From assembly GCF_000423765.1 (NCBI RefSeq), contig NZ_KE384089.1:189868-253867 (forward strand): a stretch of DNA of 64,000 nt. Direction: 5' to 3'. Made by a program: the position numbers and the translations under genes. Numbering within the stretch: position 1 is the stretch's first letter; every line of letters begins with the position of its first letter. Source of the DNA: Streptococcus porci DSM 23759 (GTDB lineage Bacteria > Bacillota > Bacilli > Lactobacillales > Streptococcaceae). A model generated the notes under the pieces. The model saw only the letters and a list, made by a program, of their open reading frames with translations, searched no databases and was not told the DNA's origin. Below, piece after piece: positions 28,679 to 36,047 of the stretch.

Positions 28679-29044
28679 TTATCCTTTCCTACTATCAAGG
28701 TAGCCTTTGATGATACCTTGGATAGTAATCTTTTCTTCTTCAGTCAATGGTTTGCCGTCAAAGAGCATGACACCATCGGCAAGCTGGGCTAAATCCATCT
28801 CTTTCCCAGATGGGGTAACGTAGGTGTCTCTAGCGATGTTTGGATTATCTGTCCTACCTAGCAGGTAATCTGTCGAGACGTTGAAGTAGTCGGCGATTTT
28901 TGCGATATGTTCAGCGGAAGGGGTCTTTTTATTTTTTAGACTATATACATAGTTTTTACTTATTTCTAGTTGTTCCTCTAAAAAATTTATTGAAATCCCT
29001 CTTTTTTTGCATAATTCTTTTATGCGTTCAAAGGTTACAAACAT
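28679..29044 (-). CDS. CI-like phage repressor (XRE HTH)
   Basis: 121 aa from ATG 29044 (AGAAAGG upstream). The N-terminal HTH covers about 1-65 (ISINFLEEQLEISKNYVYSLKNKK). The rest is short and lacks a LexA-like Ser/Lys protease, consistent with removal by the ImmA-like peptidase rather than self-cleavage. First gene of the leftward lysogeny operon. Confidence 0.88.
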   Translation of the reverse strand: MFVTFERIKELCKKRGISINFLEEQLEISKNYVYSLKNKKTPSAEHIAKIADYFNVSTDYLLGRTDNPNIARDTYVTPSGKEMDLAQLADGVMLFDGKPLTEEEKITIQGIIKGYLDSRKG

Positions 29045-29089
29045 TGATTTATCAGCCTTTCTAAGACATGACAAAAAATATTTTATTTT

Positions 29090-29133
29090 TTCATCTAAAA
29101 ACCCTTGACATATTTTAGATGAACATATAAAAT
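29090..29133 (+). promoter_or_regulatory. Repressor-controlled promoter inside an inverted repeat
   Basis: A perfect rightward promoter (TTGACA 29105-29110, 17 nt, TAAAAT 29128-29133) is embedded in an 11-bp perfect inverted repeat, TTCATCTAAAA (29090-29100) and TTTTAGATGAA (29113-29123). Likely CI operator. No protein gene follows for over 1 kb on this strand apart from the TA antisense RNAs. Confidence 0.75.
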
Positions 29134-29143
29134 ATAATTTGTA

Positions 29144-29174
29144 AAGCGAAATAATAAGCGAAACAAAAAGCGAA
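29144..29174. repeat. Three AAGCGAA direct repeats at 12-bp spacing
   Basis: AAGCGAA occurs at 29144, 29156 and 29168, exactly 12 bp apart, at the start of the rightward transcript. An inverted copy TTCGCTT is at 29313-29319. Probable binding array for an unknown regulator. Confidence 0.55.
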
Positions 29175-29360
29175 GATAAAACTAAAAAAAATAAGTTTGG
29201 CGACTTGAAAGAATAGTATTATCAATGTTTTTGTTAGTGTTTTTCTTATACTTTGATTTTAGCTAAACAACTAAAAAAAGTCAAGGTTAAAATGTAAAAA
29301 TTCGCAAAAAATTTCGCTTTGTTCTTTGACAACTGAATAGCGATATGGTAGTATTAAGGG

Positions 29361-29425
29361 GAAGTGAAAAGTAGTTCCGTTGGAACACAAATCCCCTAGT
29401 ACCGCAAATACTAGGGGATTTTTTT
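29361..29425 (+). ncRNA. Antitoxin RNA of cassette 1
   Basis: Short RNA ending in the hairpin ATCCCCTAGTA/TACTAGGGGAT plus Ts, which also terminates the toxin mRNA from the other strand. Confidence 0.75.
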
Positions 29426-29437
29426 GTGGGTTGGACA

Positions 29438-29542
29438 CTAACGTTTGTTTTTGTCCTGCTTGCTATCCAACCAGTCGCTGATCAATTTGGTAATCAAATT
29501 GACCAAAAGCGGGGCAAGGATGAGTGTAAAAAGTAGTTCCAT
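29438..29542 (-). CDS. Fst-like toxin 1 (34 aa)
   Basis: MELLFTLILAPLLVNLITKL then ISDWLDSK and a charged tail. One membrane helix with the Fst core A-P-L-L-V and WLD after it. The ribosome site is GGAAGGAGGTGAAACC. Such peptides insert in the membrane and halt growth when the antisense RNA is lost. Confidence 0.9.
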   Translation of the reverse strand: MELLFTLILAPLLVNLITKLISDWLDSKQDKNKR

Positions 29543-29660
29543 TGGTTTCACCTCCTTCCAGAGGCTTTATCGTTAGTGCCGACCCTAATTATATCATATT
29601 GCTATTCAGTTCAAAAGGTAGTTCTTTGACAACTGAATAGCGATATGGTAATATTAAGGG

Positions 29661-29740
29661 GAAAAGAAGAACAGTTCAATGAACATTGGACAAGAAAAGC
29701 CCCTTGCAAGATCCTACAAATGCAAGGGGCTTTTTGGCAC
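29661..29740 (+). ncRNA. Antitoxin RNA of cassette 2
   Basis: Ends in AAAAGCCCCTTGCA/TGCAAGGGGCTTTTT (29695-29735). Confidence 0.7.
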
Positions 29741-29742
29741 TA

Positions 29743-29832
29743 TCAGTCCTTATCTAGCCATTTCTGGACAAGGATAAGGATTAAACCGACCAAGAGCGGT
29801 CCGATGATAGTTGAGAAGAACAATTCGAACAC
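29743..29832 (-). CDS. Fst-like toxin 2 (29 aa)
   Basis: GTG start 29832 after AAGGAGGTGAATGTCCA. It reads MFELFFSTIIGPLLVGLILI and ends VQKWLDKD. It has the same G/A-P-L-L-V core and WLD motif as toxin 1 and plasmid Fst. Confidence 0.87.
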   Translation of the reverse strand: MFELFFSTIIGPLLVGLILILVQKWLDKD

Positions 29833-29999
29833 TGGACATTCACCTCCTTGCTAAGGCAGGTATCGTAGTGCCGACCCTAATTATACCATATTGCTATTCA
29901 GTTCAAAAGGCAGCTCTTTGACAACTGAATAGAAACGTGGTTTTAATCGTATGAATACTTATATTTGACATTTTCAGTCTTATAGAGTATTATTGAGGG

Positions 30000-30076
30000 G
30001 AAGTAAGAAGTCGCACAAGGTATTCACCGAGTGTAACATTAAAAACCCCAGTACCGTTAATACTGGGGTTTTTTGT
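30000..30076 (+). ncRNA. Antitoxin RNA of cassette 3
   Basis: Ends in AAAACCCCAGTA/TACTGGGGTTTT plus Ts (30042-30075). Confidence 0.7.
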
Positions 30077-30095
30077 TAGTTAAAACTAACTGACA

Positions 30096-30182
30096 CTAGT
30101 CATCTAACTTATCTAATAGGATATGCAAGATGATACCGACCAAGATTGGTGCAACAAAGTTGGTAAGTAAGAAGTCACACAT
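30096..30182 (-). CDS. Fst-like toxin 3 (28 aa)
   Basis: ATG 30182 after GGAAGGAGGTGAAAGCCG. It reads MCDFLLTNFVAPILVGIILH and ends ILLDKLDD. Core A-P-I-L-V-G as in Fst, with a short acidic tail. Confidence 0.87.
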   Translation of the reverse strand: MCDFLLTNFVAPILVGIILHILLDKLDD

Positions 30183-30287
30183 CGGCTTTCACCTCCTTCC
30201 CTGGCGGTATAGGAGTGCCAATCAATATTATACCACGTTTCTATCAGTTCGATAGGAGCGTTTTTATTTTGAAGAGAGGAGGGGGAG

Positions 30288-30464
30288 ATGATTTTCACGA
30301 AAGTAGTGACTATGGATGAAGAACTTACATTTTACAATTGTGAAGTAAGAAATGTTTCAGATGAAATAAAAAAACTCTTTCCTGATGACAATTTTGTCGA
30401 AGTTATCGAAAACGGAAAGAGTTACATATTAAGCACAAACTACATCATTCTACTTCTTAGATGA
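30288..30464 (+). CDS. Hypothetical phage protein (58 aa)
   Basis: ATG 30288 follows GAGAGGAGGGGGAG, a strong ribosome site. Product starts MIFTKVVTMDEELTFYNCEV and is acidic with a hydrophobic C-terminus. Not recognised. Its end overlaps the convergent small gene by 15 nt. Confidence 0.55.
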   Translation: MIFTKVVTMDEELTFYNCEVRNVSDEIKKLFPDDNFVEVIENGKSYILSTNYIILLLR

Positions 30465-30593
30465 TTTTGGTTTAGCTTGTGACAAAGCAGAACCAGCAAT
30501 AGATTTGGTTCTTGATGATGAACGACCATCACGAAGGGCTTTACTTGCTTTAGTTGCAACACTGCGTGATGTTTGTTTTGAATTTTTAACCAT
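30450..30593 (-). CDS. Small basic Ser/Lys/Ala-rich protein (47 aa)
   Basis: ATG 30593 after AAAGGAGATATGT. The sequence contains SVATKASKALRDGRSSSRTK and SIAGSALSQAKP, a pattern seen in many short proteins of phages and plasmids with unknown role. A minus-strand promoter TTGACA-17-TACAAT lies upstream at about 30712-30684. Confidence 0.7.
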   Translation of the reverse strand: MVKNSKQTSRSVATKASKALRDGRSSSRTKSIAGSALSQAKPKSSKK

Positions 30594-30683
30594 ACATATC
30601 TCCTTTCTATTTTTTATTTGACTATTCAATTCATAAGGAGGTTTGAAGCGGTAGGATTCTTCAAATTTTGAACTGATTTGTCA

Positions 30684-30764
30684 TAGTTATATTGTAACTA
30701 GAATATAGTTATTTGTCAATATATAGTTGTGGATAACTTTTTAAAACACAATATATTGTGTTTT
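30684..30764. promoter_or_regulatory. Operator region of the first Cro-like gene
   Basis: A perfect 22-bp palindrome (30743-30764, core CACAATATATTGTG) sits 19 bp before the rightward gene. The leftward promoter of the small basic gene lies in the same interval, so one regulator may govern both directions. Confidence 0.65.
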
Positions 30765-30783
30765 CTGGAAAGGGGCAGATAAA

Positions 30784-30981
30784 ATGTGGAATAAAATTGA
30801 GCAATTAATCACTGAGAAAGATACAACTATGTACGCAGTCAGTAAGAAGGCTGGTATCGGACAGAATGTTTTGATTGCGCTTAAAGCAGGACGAACAAAA
30901 AGATTATATTTTGACACTGTTGTCAAAATTGCTGACGCTTTGGATGTCAGCCTAGACGAATTCAGAAAGGAGATTATATGA
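30784..30981 (+). CDS. Cro-like HTH regulator 1
   Basis: A 65-aa XRE-type HTH: MYAVSKKAGIGQNVLIALKA as helix 2-3 region and DTVVKIADALDVSLDEF as the C-terminal helices. Paralogue of the gene at 32067. Overlaps the next gene by 4 nt. Confidence 0.85.
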   Translation: MWNKIEQLITEKDTTMYAVSKKAGIGQNVLIALKAGRTKRLYFDTVVKIADALDVSLDEFRKEII

Positions 30982-31193
30982 GCCAACAACATCAAAAGTG
31001 GGTCGCTCTTGTTGAGCAGAGACTTGTCGAGAAAAACTGGACAAAAGCTGACTTAACTCAAGCGGTGGGACTTAAAAGTCAAGGAACTATCACTGACCTA
31101 TTAAAAACAGGAAAAGGTAGTGTGGACTTAAAAATTCGTGTATCAAAATTGCTTGGTATCCGCGAACCTTGGGAAGAGTTTGAGGTGAGTTAG
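30978..31193 (+). CDS. Small HTH protein (71 aa)
   Basis: XRE-like fold: NWTKADLTQAVGLKSQGTIT is the HTH and DLKIRVSKLLGI the following helices. Probably DNA-binding; target unknown. Translationally coupled to the Cro-like gene. Confidence 0.7.
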   Translation: MSQQHQKWVALVEQRLVEKNWTKADLTQAVGLKSQGTITDLLKTGKGSVDLKIRVSKLLGIREPWEEFEVS

Positions 31194-31219
31194 AGGGAGA
31201 CGGCATAGAAAGGAAAAAC

Positions 31220-31492
31220 ATGGATTTACCAAAAGTAACAGAAAGTGACAATGGATTATTTATCGGAGACCACAGGATTCCTTATGTAGTAGAAGGGTCA
31301 GTTTTCGCAAAAAGAGAAGGTGATGTCACTCTTGTAACGTTAACAGTTGCTTCTAGCGGCTACTCAAATCTTTTATCTGATGATTATCTTTCAGCAGATA
31401 AACAAAGAGAACGTGCAGCTAAAGACTACACGTTCGACGAAAACTTACCAATAATTGAGCAGGATGAACTAGCACGGAAAGGAGCAATATGA
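31220..31492 (+). CDS. Hypothetical phage protein (90 aa)
   Basis: Ribosome site GAAAGG. Contains RIPYVVEGSVFAKREGDVTL; soluble, acidic. Not recognised. Overlaps the next gene by ATGA. Confidence 0.6.
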   Translation: MDLPKVTESDNGLFIGDHRIPYVVEGSVFAKREGDVTLVTLTVASSGYSNLLSDDYLSADKQRERAAKDYTFDENLPIIEQDELARKGAI

Positions 31493-31608
31493 GACCTAAA
31501 CGATATCCGTATAGACAAAAAGAACCTACTGCGGTAACAGTAGATTCAGGAAAAATAGTCCTTGGGAATTGGACTAAAGAACAAATAGACTCAACTAAAC
31601 AAATCTAA
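31489..31608 (+). CDS. Hypothetical phage protein (39 aa)
   Basis: ATG 31489 follows AAAGGAGCAAT. Product starts MRPKRYPYRQKEPTAVTVDS. Unknown. Its end overlaps the convergent gene at 31595 by 14 nt. Confidence 0.5.
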   Translation: MRPKRYPYRQKEPTAVTVDSGKIVLGNWTKEQIDSTKQI

Positions 31609-31843
31609 TAAAATCACCTTCAACTGTGAACTCATTATTAGATTTAATAGTAATTTGACCTTGCGAAACCTCATCTAAAACAATTGTTCCGTCATCAAAA
31701 ATATAAAATCTTTGAAAATATAATCGGTCTGAACTGTTTACAAACTTATAGACTAGATTACCTTTGGGAATAAATTGATAACCTTGAGGATGGTCGCTTG
31801 GCGATACATACACATGTTGTAAATTTTGTTCTTCTATATTCAT
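31595..31843 (-). CDS. Hypothetical phage protein (82 aa)
   Basis: ATG 31843 after AAGGAGGTGATTAT; promoter TTGACA (31967-31962)-17-TATAAT (31944-31939) on the minus strand. Predicted beta-rich (YQFIPKGNLVYKFV, FYIFDDGTIVLDE). Not recognised. A second leftward gene in the early region with its own strong promoter suggests expression in the lysogen. Confidence 0.65.
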   Translation of the reverse strand: MNIEEQNLQHVYVSPSDHPQGYQFIPKGNLVYKFVNSSDRLYFQRFYIFDDGTIVLDEVSQGQITIKSNNEFTVEGDFIRFV

Positions 31844-31938
31844 ATAATCACCTCCTTTCCTTAATATTTGACGCACAGGAGGAAATCGCTTGATTTGGTA
31901 GTTAAAGTTGGATTTATTTTCCTGATTGTCATGGGTAA

Positions 31939-32009
31939 ATTATATATCAAAAATACATTATTGTCAATATGTAGTGTTCAAAAGAAAAATATACACTACA
32001 TATAGTGTA
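31939..32009. promoter_or_regulatory. Operator region of the second Cro-like gene
   Basis: A palindrome ATACACTACATATAGTGTAT (about 31990-32009) lies ahead of the rightward Cro-like gene and beside the leftward promoter. The layout repeats that of 30684-30764 with a different operator sequence. Confidence 0.65.
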
Positions 32010-32066
32010 TAAGTCGGTATAAGCGTTAAAACTAATTTTATAAATATTGATAAGGAGTAAAACAAT

Positions 32067-32261
32067 ATGTTATGGAAAAATATCGAACGAATTTTAGCTG
32101 GAAAAAATTTAACAGTCTATAAACTTTGTATGCTTGCTGGGGTCGGCACAGCTCAGATTTATAATCTTCGTGACGGCAGGGTCAAAGATTTGCACTTTGA
32201 AACAGTAAAAAAAATCGCTAAGGCTCTTGATGTGAGTCTGGACGAATTAGCAAAAAGCTAA
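32067..32261 (+). CDS. Cro-like HTH regulator 2
   Basis: 64 aa, paralogue of the gene at 30784: both share the W-K/N-IE start, V/MYKL or MYAV helix, GxG turn, and KIAxALDVSLDE C-terminus. A different recognition helix (AQIYNLRDGRVK) fits the different palindrome upstream. Confidence 0.85.
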   Translation: MLWKNIERILAGKNLTVYKLCMLAGVGTAQIYNLRDGRVKDLHFETVKKIAKALDVSLDELAKS

Positions 32262-32334
32262 TAAAAATAGCCCCATGACAAAGGTCAGGAGCTTACAAAA
32301 ATTTCTAACAAAATTATATCACAGAAAGGAATGA

Positions 32335-32925
32335 ATGGCTATGCCAAAAGCAGAAATAAACTTTATGCCTGTTAAGAGTCATGAAAAGGCAGAGTGGGGA
32401 TTAGCTGAACAAATTTCAGATAAATATGCTGGTATGACTAAGCATATGGCAAATAAACTTATCGATGAAATGGCACAAACTACTGATTTTGCACGTTTTG
32501 TTGATAGTCCATACTCGAATGTGAAATTTGTACATTTTGAAGCTTTTGAAATTTTTATGAAATGGAAAAGCAATCCAGAAGACAAAAACCTTACGAAGGA
32601 CTTGTCAAAAATCAAAATACAAGAATGGAAAACTTTTTGGCCAATTGAAGTGCCATTAGATGCAGAATATTGTAGTTATAAGTCAATCGAGAAATATTGG
32701 GTTGATTTTAAAAAAGGTTTTGCCAAACAAATTGCTACAGAAATGCGAGAAAATCGTGATTTTTCACAGTACATCTTAAATCCTACACATAAAACAGCAT
32801 TTTTTAATTTGCTAGGTTTACGTTATTTTATGATTTGGAAATCTCGCAATCGATATAGACCTAAAAAAGAGACTTTGGCTGAAATGCTTGAAAATATCAA
32901 ACGAGAAAAACAACTAGGAGTATAA
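32335..32925 (+). CDS. Hypothetical early phage protein (196 aa)
   Basis: Ribosome site GAAAGGA. It contains two related segments (about 28-80 and 115-170), each with a DFARF/DFSQY element followed by an aromatic helix and MKWKS/MIWKS, suggesting an internal duplication. Function unknown. Confidence 0.65.
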   Translation: MAMPKAEINFMPVKSHEKAEWGLAEQISDKYAGMTKHMANKLIDEMAQTTDFARFVDSPYSNVKFVHFEAFEIFMKWKSNPEDKNLTKDLSKIKIQEWKTFWPIEVPLDAEYCSYKSIEKYWVDFKKGFAKQIATEMRENRDFSQYILNPTHKTAFFNLLGLRYFMIWKSRNRYRPKKETLAEMLENIKREKQLGV

Positions 32926-32927
32926 GA

Positions 32928-33068
32928 ATGTTTAACAAAAAGAAAAAATTGCAAAAGTCATTTAAGACGATTAACAAGCACATTGATAGCTTGACGCTAT
33001 CAGATGAGGAAAAGCGAAATCTAAAGGGGTTGCTTCGCAATGTCAAAGTCAGGACTGAGGTGGCGTGA
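32928..33068 (+). CDS. Hypothetical phage protein (46 aa)
   Basis: ATG 32928 with AGGAG. Lys-rich helical product (FKTINKHIDSLTLSDEEKRN). Its last base is the first base of the next start. Confidence 0.5.
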   Translation: MFNKKKKLQKSFKTINKHIDSLTLSDEEKRNLKGLLRNVKVRTEVA

Positions 33069-33208
33069 TGGAAGGTAGAGTAGAAATTTCGATGGAAGAG
33101 TATGTCTTACTCAGAAATAAAGTCAATCAGCTGCAAAGCGAAAATCACAGACTACAAACTATTGTAGATTCCATCAATTTGGTATTGCAAAATGGAGGTA
33201 TCAAATGA
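33068..33208 (+). CDS. Short coiled-coil phage protein (46 aa)
   Basis: Overlapping start with the previous gene. Heptad-like YVLLRNKVNQLQSENHRLQT suggests a coiled coil. Function unknown. Confidence 0.55.
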   Translation: MEGRVEISMEEYVLLRNKVNQLQSENHRLQTIVDSINLVLQNGGIK

Positions 33209-33378
33209 GCAAGGAAATGCAAGAACATTATTTTAGTATAGTTGCTAAAGCTAACTTACTGGATGTAGTTATCGAAAAAGGCTTTATCTTACCTGCAACG
33301 TTGGAAAAGTGTATCGCAGAACTAGATGAAGTTGATCAGATGGAAATTAGAAAGGTGTTGAATAATGAGAATAACTAA
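33205..33378 (+). CDS. Hypothetical phage protein (57 aa)
   Basis: ATGA overlap with the preceding gene and GGAGG upstream. Helical, acidic; unknown. Confidence 0.5.
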   Translation: MSKEMQEHYFSIVAKANLLDVVIEKGFILPATLEKCIAELDEVDQMEIRKVLNNENN

Positions 33379-33598
33379 ACAACGTAAAGATGGTTATGGA
33401 CGCATTGGTTGCGCTATGGAATATGAAAATGAAATCACTGAAATCGCTGATAAAACAGGAATGACTAAAACGGCTATTGTTAATGCTTTATTAGGATTCG
33501 CTCTTGCTCATAGCGAGTTAATTGTTGAAGAGCGAACAATTGAAGTGCATTCATTCAAGATTGGGGAGGAAATGTTTGATGAGTATAACAATCAATAA
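33365..33598 (+). CDS. Hypothetical phage protein (77 aa)
   Basis: Overlaps both neighbours. The middle EIADKTGMTKTAIVNALLGFAL looks like a ribbon-helix-helix or HTH helix pair, so DNA binding is possible. Confidence 0.55.
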   Translation: MRITKQRKDGYGRIGCAMEYENEITEIADKTGMTKTAIVNALLGFALAHSELIVEERTIEVHSFKIGEEMFDEYNNQ

Positions 33599-34874
33599 AC
33601 TTGAATTTGAAAACGTCAAGCGCATCAAAGCGGTTAAAATCGAACCATCCACAACTGGCCTAACCATCGTCGGTGGAAATAACAATCAAGGTAAAACAAG
33701 CGTACTGGACGCTATTGCTTGGGCGCTGGGCGGTAATAAGTATAAACCTAGCCAAGCGATGCGTGAAGGGTCACTGGTACCGCCTACGCTTAAAATTACC
33801 ATGTCAAATGGTCTTGTCGTAGAGCGTAAGGGTAAGAATGCTAGTTTGAAGGTTATTGACCCTAACGGTCAAAAAGGCGGTCAGCAGTTGCTTGATAGCT
33901 TTGTGGAAGAACTAGCTATCAATCTTCCTAAGTTCATGGAAAGTACCCCAAAGGAAAAGGCAGATACACTCTTGCAGATTATCGGTCTTGGTGATGTGTT
34001 AGCAGAGCTGGAAATCAAAGAGAAAGAACTCTATAACCAGCGTCACGCTATCGGTGTTATTGCAGACCAAAAGGAAAAGTTTGCCAAAGAAATGACTTAC
34101 TATCCTGATGCGCCAAAAGAGCTAGTATCTATCACAGAGCTTATCCAACAACAACAAGCAATCCTTGCCAAAAATGGCGAAAATGCCCGTAAGCGTCAAA
34201 ATGTGACAATTATTCAGCAGAATTATGACTTTAAGCTAGCGGAAGTTGAGCGTTTGAAACAACAGCTACAACAAGCGCAGGAACAATTGAAAGAATTATC
34301 CAATGATCTACAAATCGCTCAAGCTGATGCTTTGGATTTACATGATGAAAATACTGAAGAAATTGAAGCAAGTATTGCAGCAATCGATGAGACTAACCGT
34401 AAAGTTCGTGCTAACCTTGATAAGGATAAGGCAGAAGAAGATGCTAAGGCTCAACGTGAACAATATACAAAACTATCTACTGAGATTGAAGCAGTACGAA
34501 AAGAAAAACGTGACCTATTAACCTCAGCAGACTTGCCGCTCGAAGGCTTGTCAGTTGATGATGGAAAACTACTTTATCTTGGCCAAGAATGGGATAACAT
34601 GTCGGGATCTCAACAGCTCATGGTAGCTACTGCGATTGTCCGTAAGCTAAAACCAGATTGTGGCTTTGTTTTGATTGATAAGCTAGAGCAGATGGATCAA
34701 ATCACATTAAAAGAATTTGGGGCATGGCTGGAACAAGAAGGACTTCAAGCAATTGCTACTAGAGTTTCTACTGGTGAAGAGTGCGCGATAATTATCGAGG
34801 ACGGCTACTCTGTGGAAAATCCAGAACATCATGAAGAACATAAACCAGCACCAACTTGGCAGGGCGGATTTTAG
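33579..34874 (+). CDS. SMC/RecF-like AAA ATPase
   Basis: 431 aa from ATG 33579 (GGGGAGG upstream). Walker A GGNNNQGKTSVLDAIAW near residue 31, a central coiled coil (about 200-320, Gln/Glu/Lys-rich) and a C-terminal signature/Walker B-like MSGSQQLMVA and CGFVLIDKLEQMD. Resembles SbcC/RecF ATPases used in phage recombination and replication. Starts 20 nt inside the previous gene. Confidence 0.85.
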   Translation: MSITINKLEFENVKRIKAVKIEPSTTGLTIVGGNNNQGKTSVLDAIAWALGGNKYKPSQAMREGSLVPPTLKITMSNGLVVERKGKNASLKVIDPNGQKGGQQLLDSFVEELAINLPKFMESTPKEKADTLLQIIGLGDVLAELEIKEKELYNQRHAIGVIADQKEKFAKEMTYYPDAPKELVSITELIQQQQAILAKNGENARKRQNVTIIQQNYDFKLAEVERLKQQLQQAQEQLKELSNDLQIAQADALDLHDENTEEIEASIAAIDETNRKVRANLDKDKAEEDAKAQREQYTKLSTEIEAVRKEKRDLLTSADLPLEGLSVDDGKLLYLGQEWDNMSGSQQLMVATAIVRKLKPDCGFVLIDKLEQMDQITLKEFGAWLEQEGLQAIATRVSTGEECAIIIEDGYSVENPEHHEEHKPAPTWQGGF

Positions 34875-34888
34875 AAAGGAATTAACAC

Positions 34889-35983
34889 ATGCAAATTACA
34901 AGAGGGAAACGAGCACGGGCTCAACGTGTGGTCATCTATGGACCAGAGGGAATTGGTAAGTCTAGCTTTGCAGCTCAATTTCCAGAACCGCTATTTATCG
35001 ATACGGAAGGGTCAACGGACAATATGGACGTGGCACGGTTGGATAAGCCAACAAGCTACACGATGCTAAAAAATCAGATTGCTTTTGTAAAAGCTAATCC
35101 AACTGTCTGCAAGACATTAGTCATTGATACGATTGACTGGGCGGAAAGTCTTATTGTTGATGATGTCTGCGCTCAACACGGTAAAAAGGGTATCGAAGAC
35201 TTTGGATGGGGAAATGGCTATACTTACACAAAAGAAGAAGTAGGTCGATTCCTCAACATGTTACAGGAACTCATTGAGTTAGGCATTAACATTGTGCTAA
35301 CGGCTCACGCTCAGATGCGTAAGTTTGAGCAACCGGACGAAATGGGAGCTTACGACCGCTGGGAATTAAAACTTGGTAAAAAAACAAGTTCTCAGACAGC
35401 TCCTTTGGTCAAAGAATGGGCTGACATGGTTCTATTTGCCAACTACAAAACAGTAGTTATGACATCGGATACCAAGAAGAAAAAGGCTACTGGTGGCCAA
35501 CGAGTGCTTTACACCGAACACCACCCAGCGTGGGACGCAAAGAATCGTCATGGATTGCCGAGTGAGGTGCCTTTAGACTATGCAGTAATCGCACATCTAT
35601 TTGCACAAGTACCAACTCAGCCAGTGCCACAAACGCTAACAGTACAGGAAACTCCTGCATCACAACCCGCACATGAACCCGTACATGAGCAACAAGTGGA
35701 AAAAGCACCAGAACAACCACCTATGCAACCGACATCTGCGCCGGTAGCCTACCCACCAAGTATGCCAAAAGCATTGACTGACTTGATGTCGGCAGAGCAG
35801 GTTACACCGGATGAACTTGTGGCAGTAGCAAACATCCGAGGACACTTCCCACCACTGACTCCTATCGAAAACTTCCCGTCAGACTACTGGAATATGATCA
35901 TCGCCAACTGGGGAGCAACATTGGAAGTGATTAAAAACCAAGTGCGTACTGTCGAGCCACCCTTTACAGTGGAGGGGGCGTAG
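34889..35983 (+). CDS. Sak4-like phage ATPase (AAA/RecA fold)
   Basis: 364 aa. Walker A VVIYGPEGIGKSSFA (15-29), Walker B TLVIDTIDW, and VLTAHAQM sensor-like motif. Such proteins are single-strand annealing or RecA-like recombination factors. The Pro/Gln-rich linker (about 245-290) and C-terminal segment are extra. Upstream of DUF669 and helicase genes as in related streptococcal phages. Confidence 0.83.
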   Translation: MQITRGKRARAQRVVIYGPEGIGKSSFAAQFPEPLFIDTEGSTDNMDVARLDKPTSYTMLKNQIAFVKANPTVCKTLVIDTIDWAESLIVDDVCAQHGKKGIEDFGWGNGYTYTKEEVGRFLNMLQELIELGINIVLTAHAQMRKFEQPDEMGAYDRWELKLGKKTSSQTAPLVKEWADMVLFANYKTVVMTSDTKKKKATGGQRVLYTEHHPAWDAKNRHGLPSEVPLDYAVIAHLFAQVPTQPVPQTLTVQETPASQPAHEPVHEQQVEKAPEQPPMQPTSAPVAYPPSMPKALTDLMSAEQVTPDELVAVANIRGHFPPLTPIENFPSDYWNMIIANWGATLEVIKNQVRTVEPPFTVEGA

Positions 35984-36047
35984 GTTTTGGGAATTAGAAG
36001 CAATTAGTAGATTTAATAAAAACTTTATAAATTAAGGAGAAAACAAC

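Larger units (their letters stand above)
29326..29616. other. Type I toxin-antitoxin cassette 1 (Fst/par type)
   Basis: Convergent transcription units with a shared terminator. Antisense RNA: TTGACA 29326, TAGTAT 29349, RNA about 29361-29425. Toxin mRNA on the minus strand: TTTTGA at 29616-29611 and TATAAT at 29593-29588. The antisense contains GTAGTTCCGTTGG, nearly identical to the plus-strand sequence over the toxin start (GTAGTTCCATTGG), so it can pair with the toxin ribosome site. This is the pAD1 par design. Confidence 0.85.
29626..29908. other. Type I toxin-antitoxin cassette 2 (Fst/par type)
   Basis: Same plan as cassette 1. Antisense promoter TTGACA 29626 / TAATAT 29649; toxin promoter at 29908-29880 on the minus strand with TATAAT. 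The antisense segment GAAGAACAGTTC mirrors the toxin start region GAAGAACAATTC, different from cassette 1, so each antisense should serve its own toxin. The back-to-back promoters of cassettes 1 and 2 lie in a 16-bp inverted repeat (GCTATTCAGTT/AACTGAATAGC). Confidence 0.83.
29918..30255. other. Type I toxin-antitoxin cassette 3 (Fst/par type)
   Basis: Third unit. The ancestral antisense -35 (29918) has no good -10; a new promoter TTGACA 29965 / TATTAT 29988 (17-nt spacer) replaces it about 39 bp further on. The antisense carries AAGTAAGAAGTCGCACA, mirrored at the toxin start as AAGTAAGAAGTCACACA. Toxin promoter -10 TATAAT is at 30232-30227 on the minus strand. Confidence 0.8.

Noticed and set aside
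29645..29854. 69-codon frame through TA cassette 2
   Set aside because: It is antisense to toxin 2 and crosses the shared terminator hairpin.
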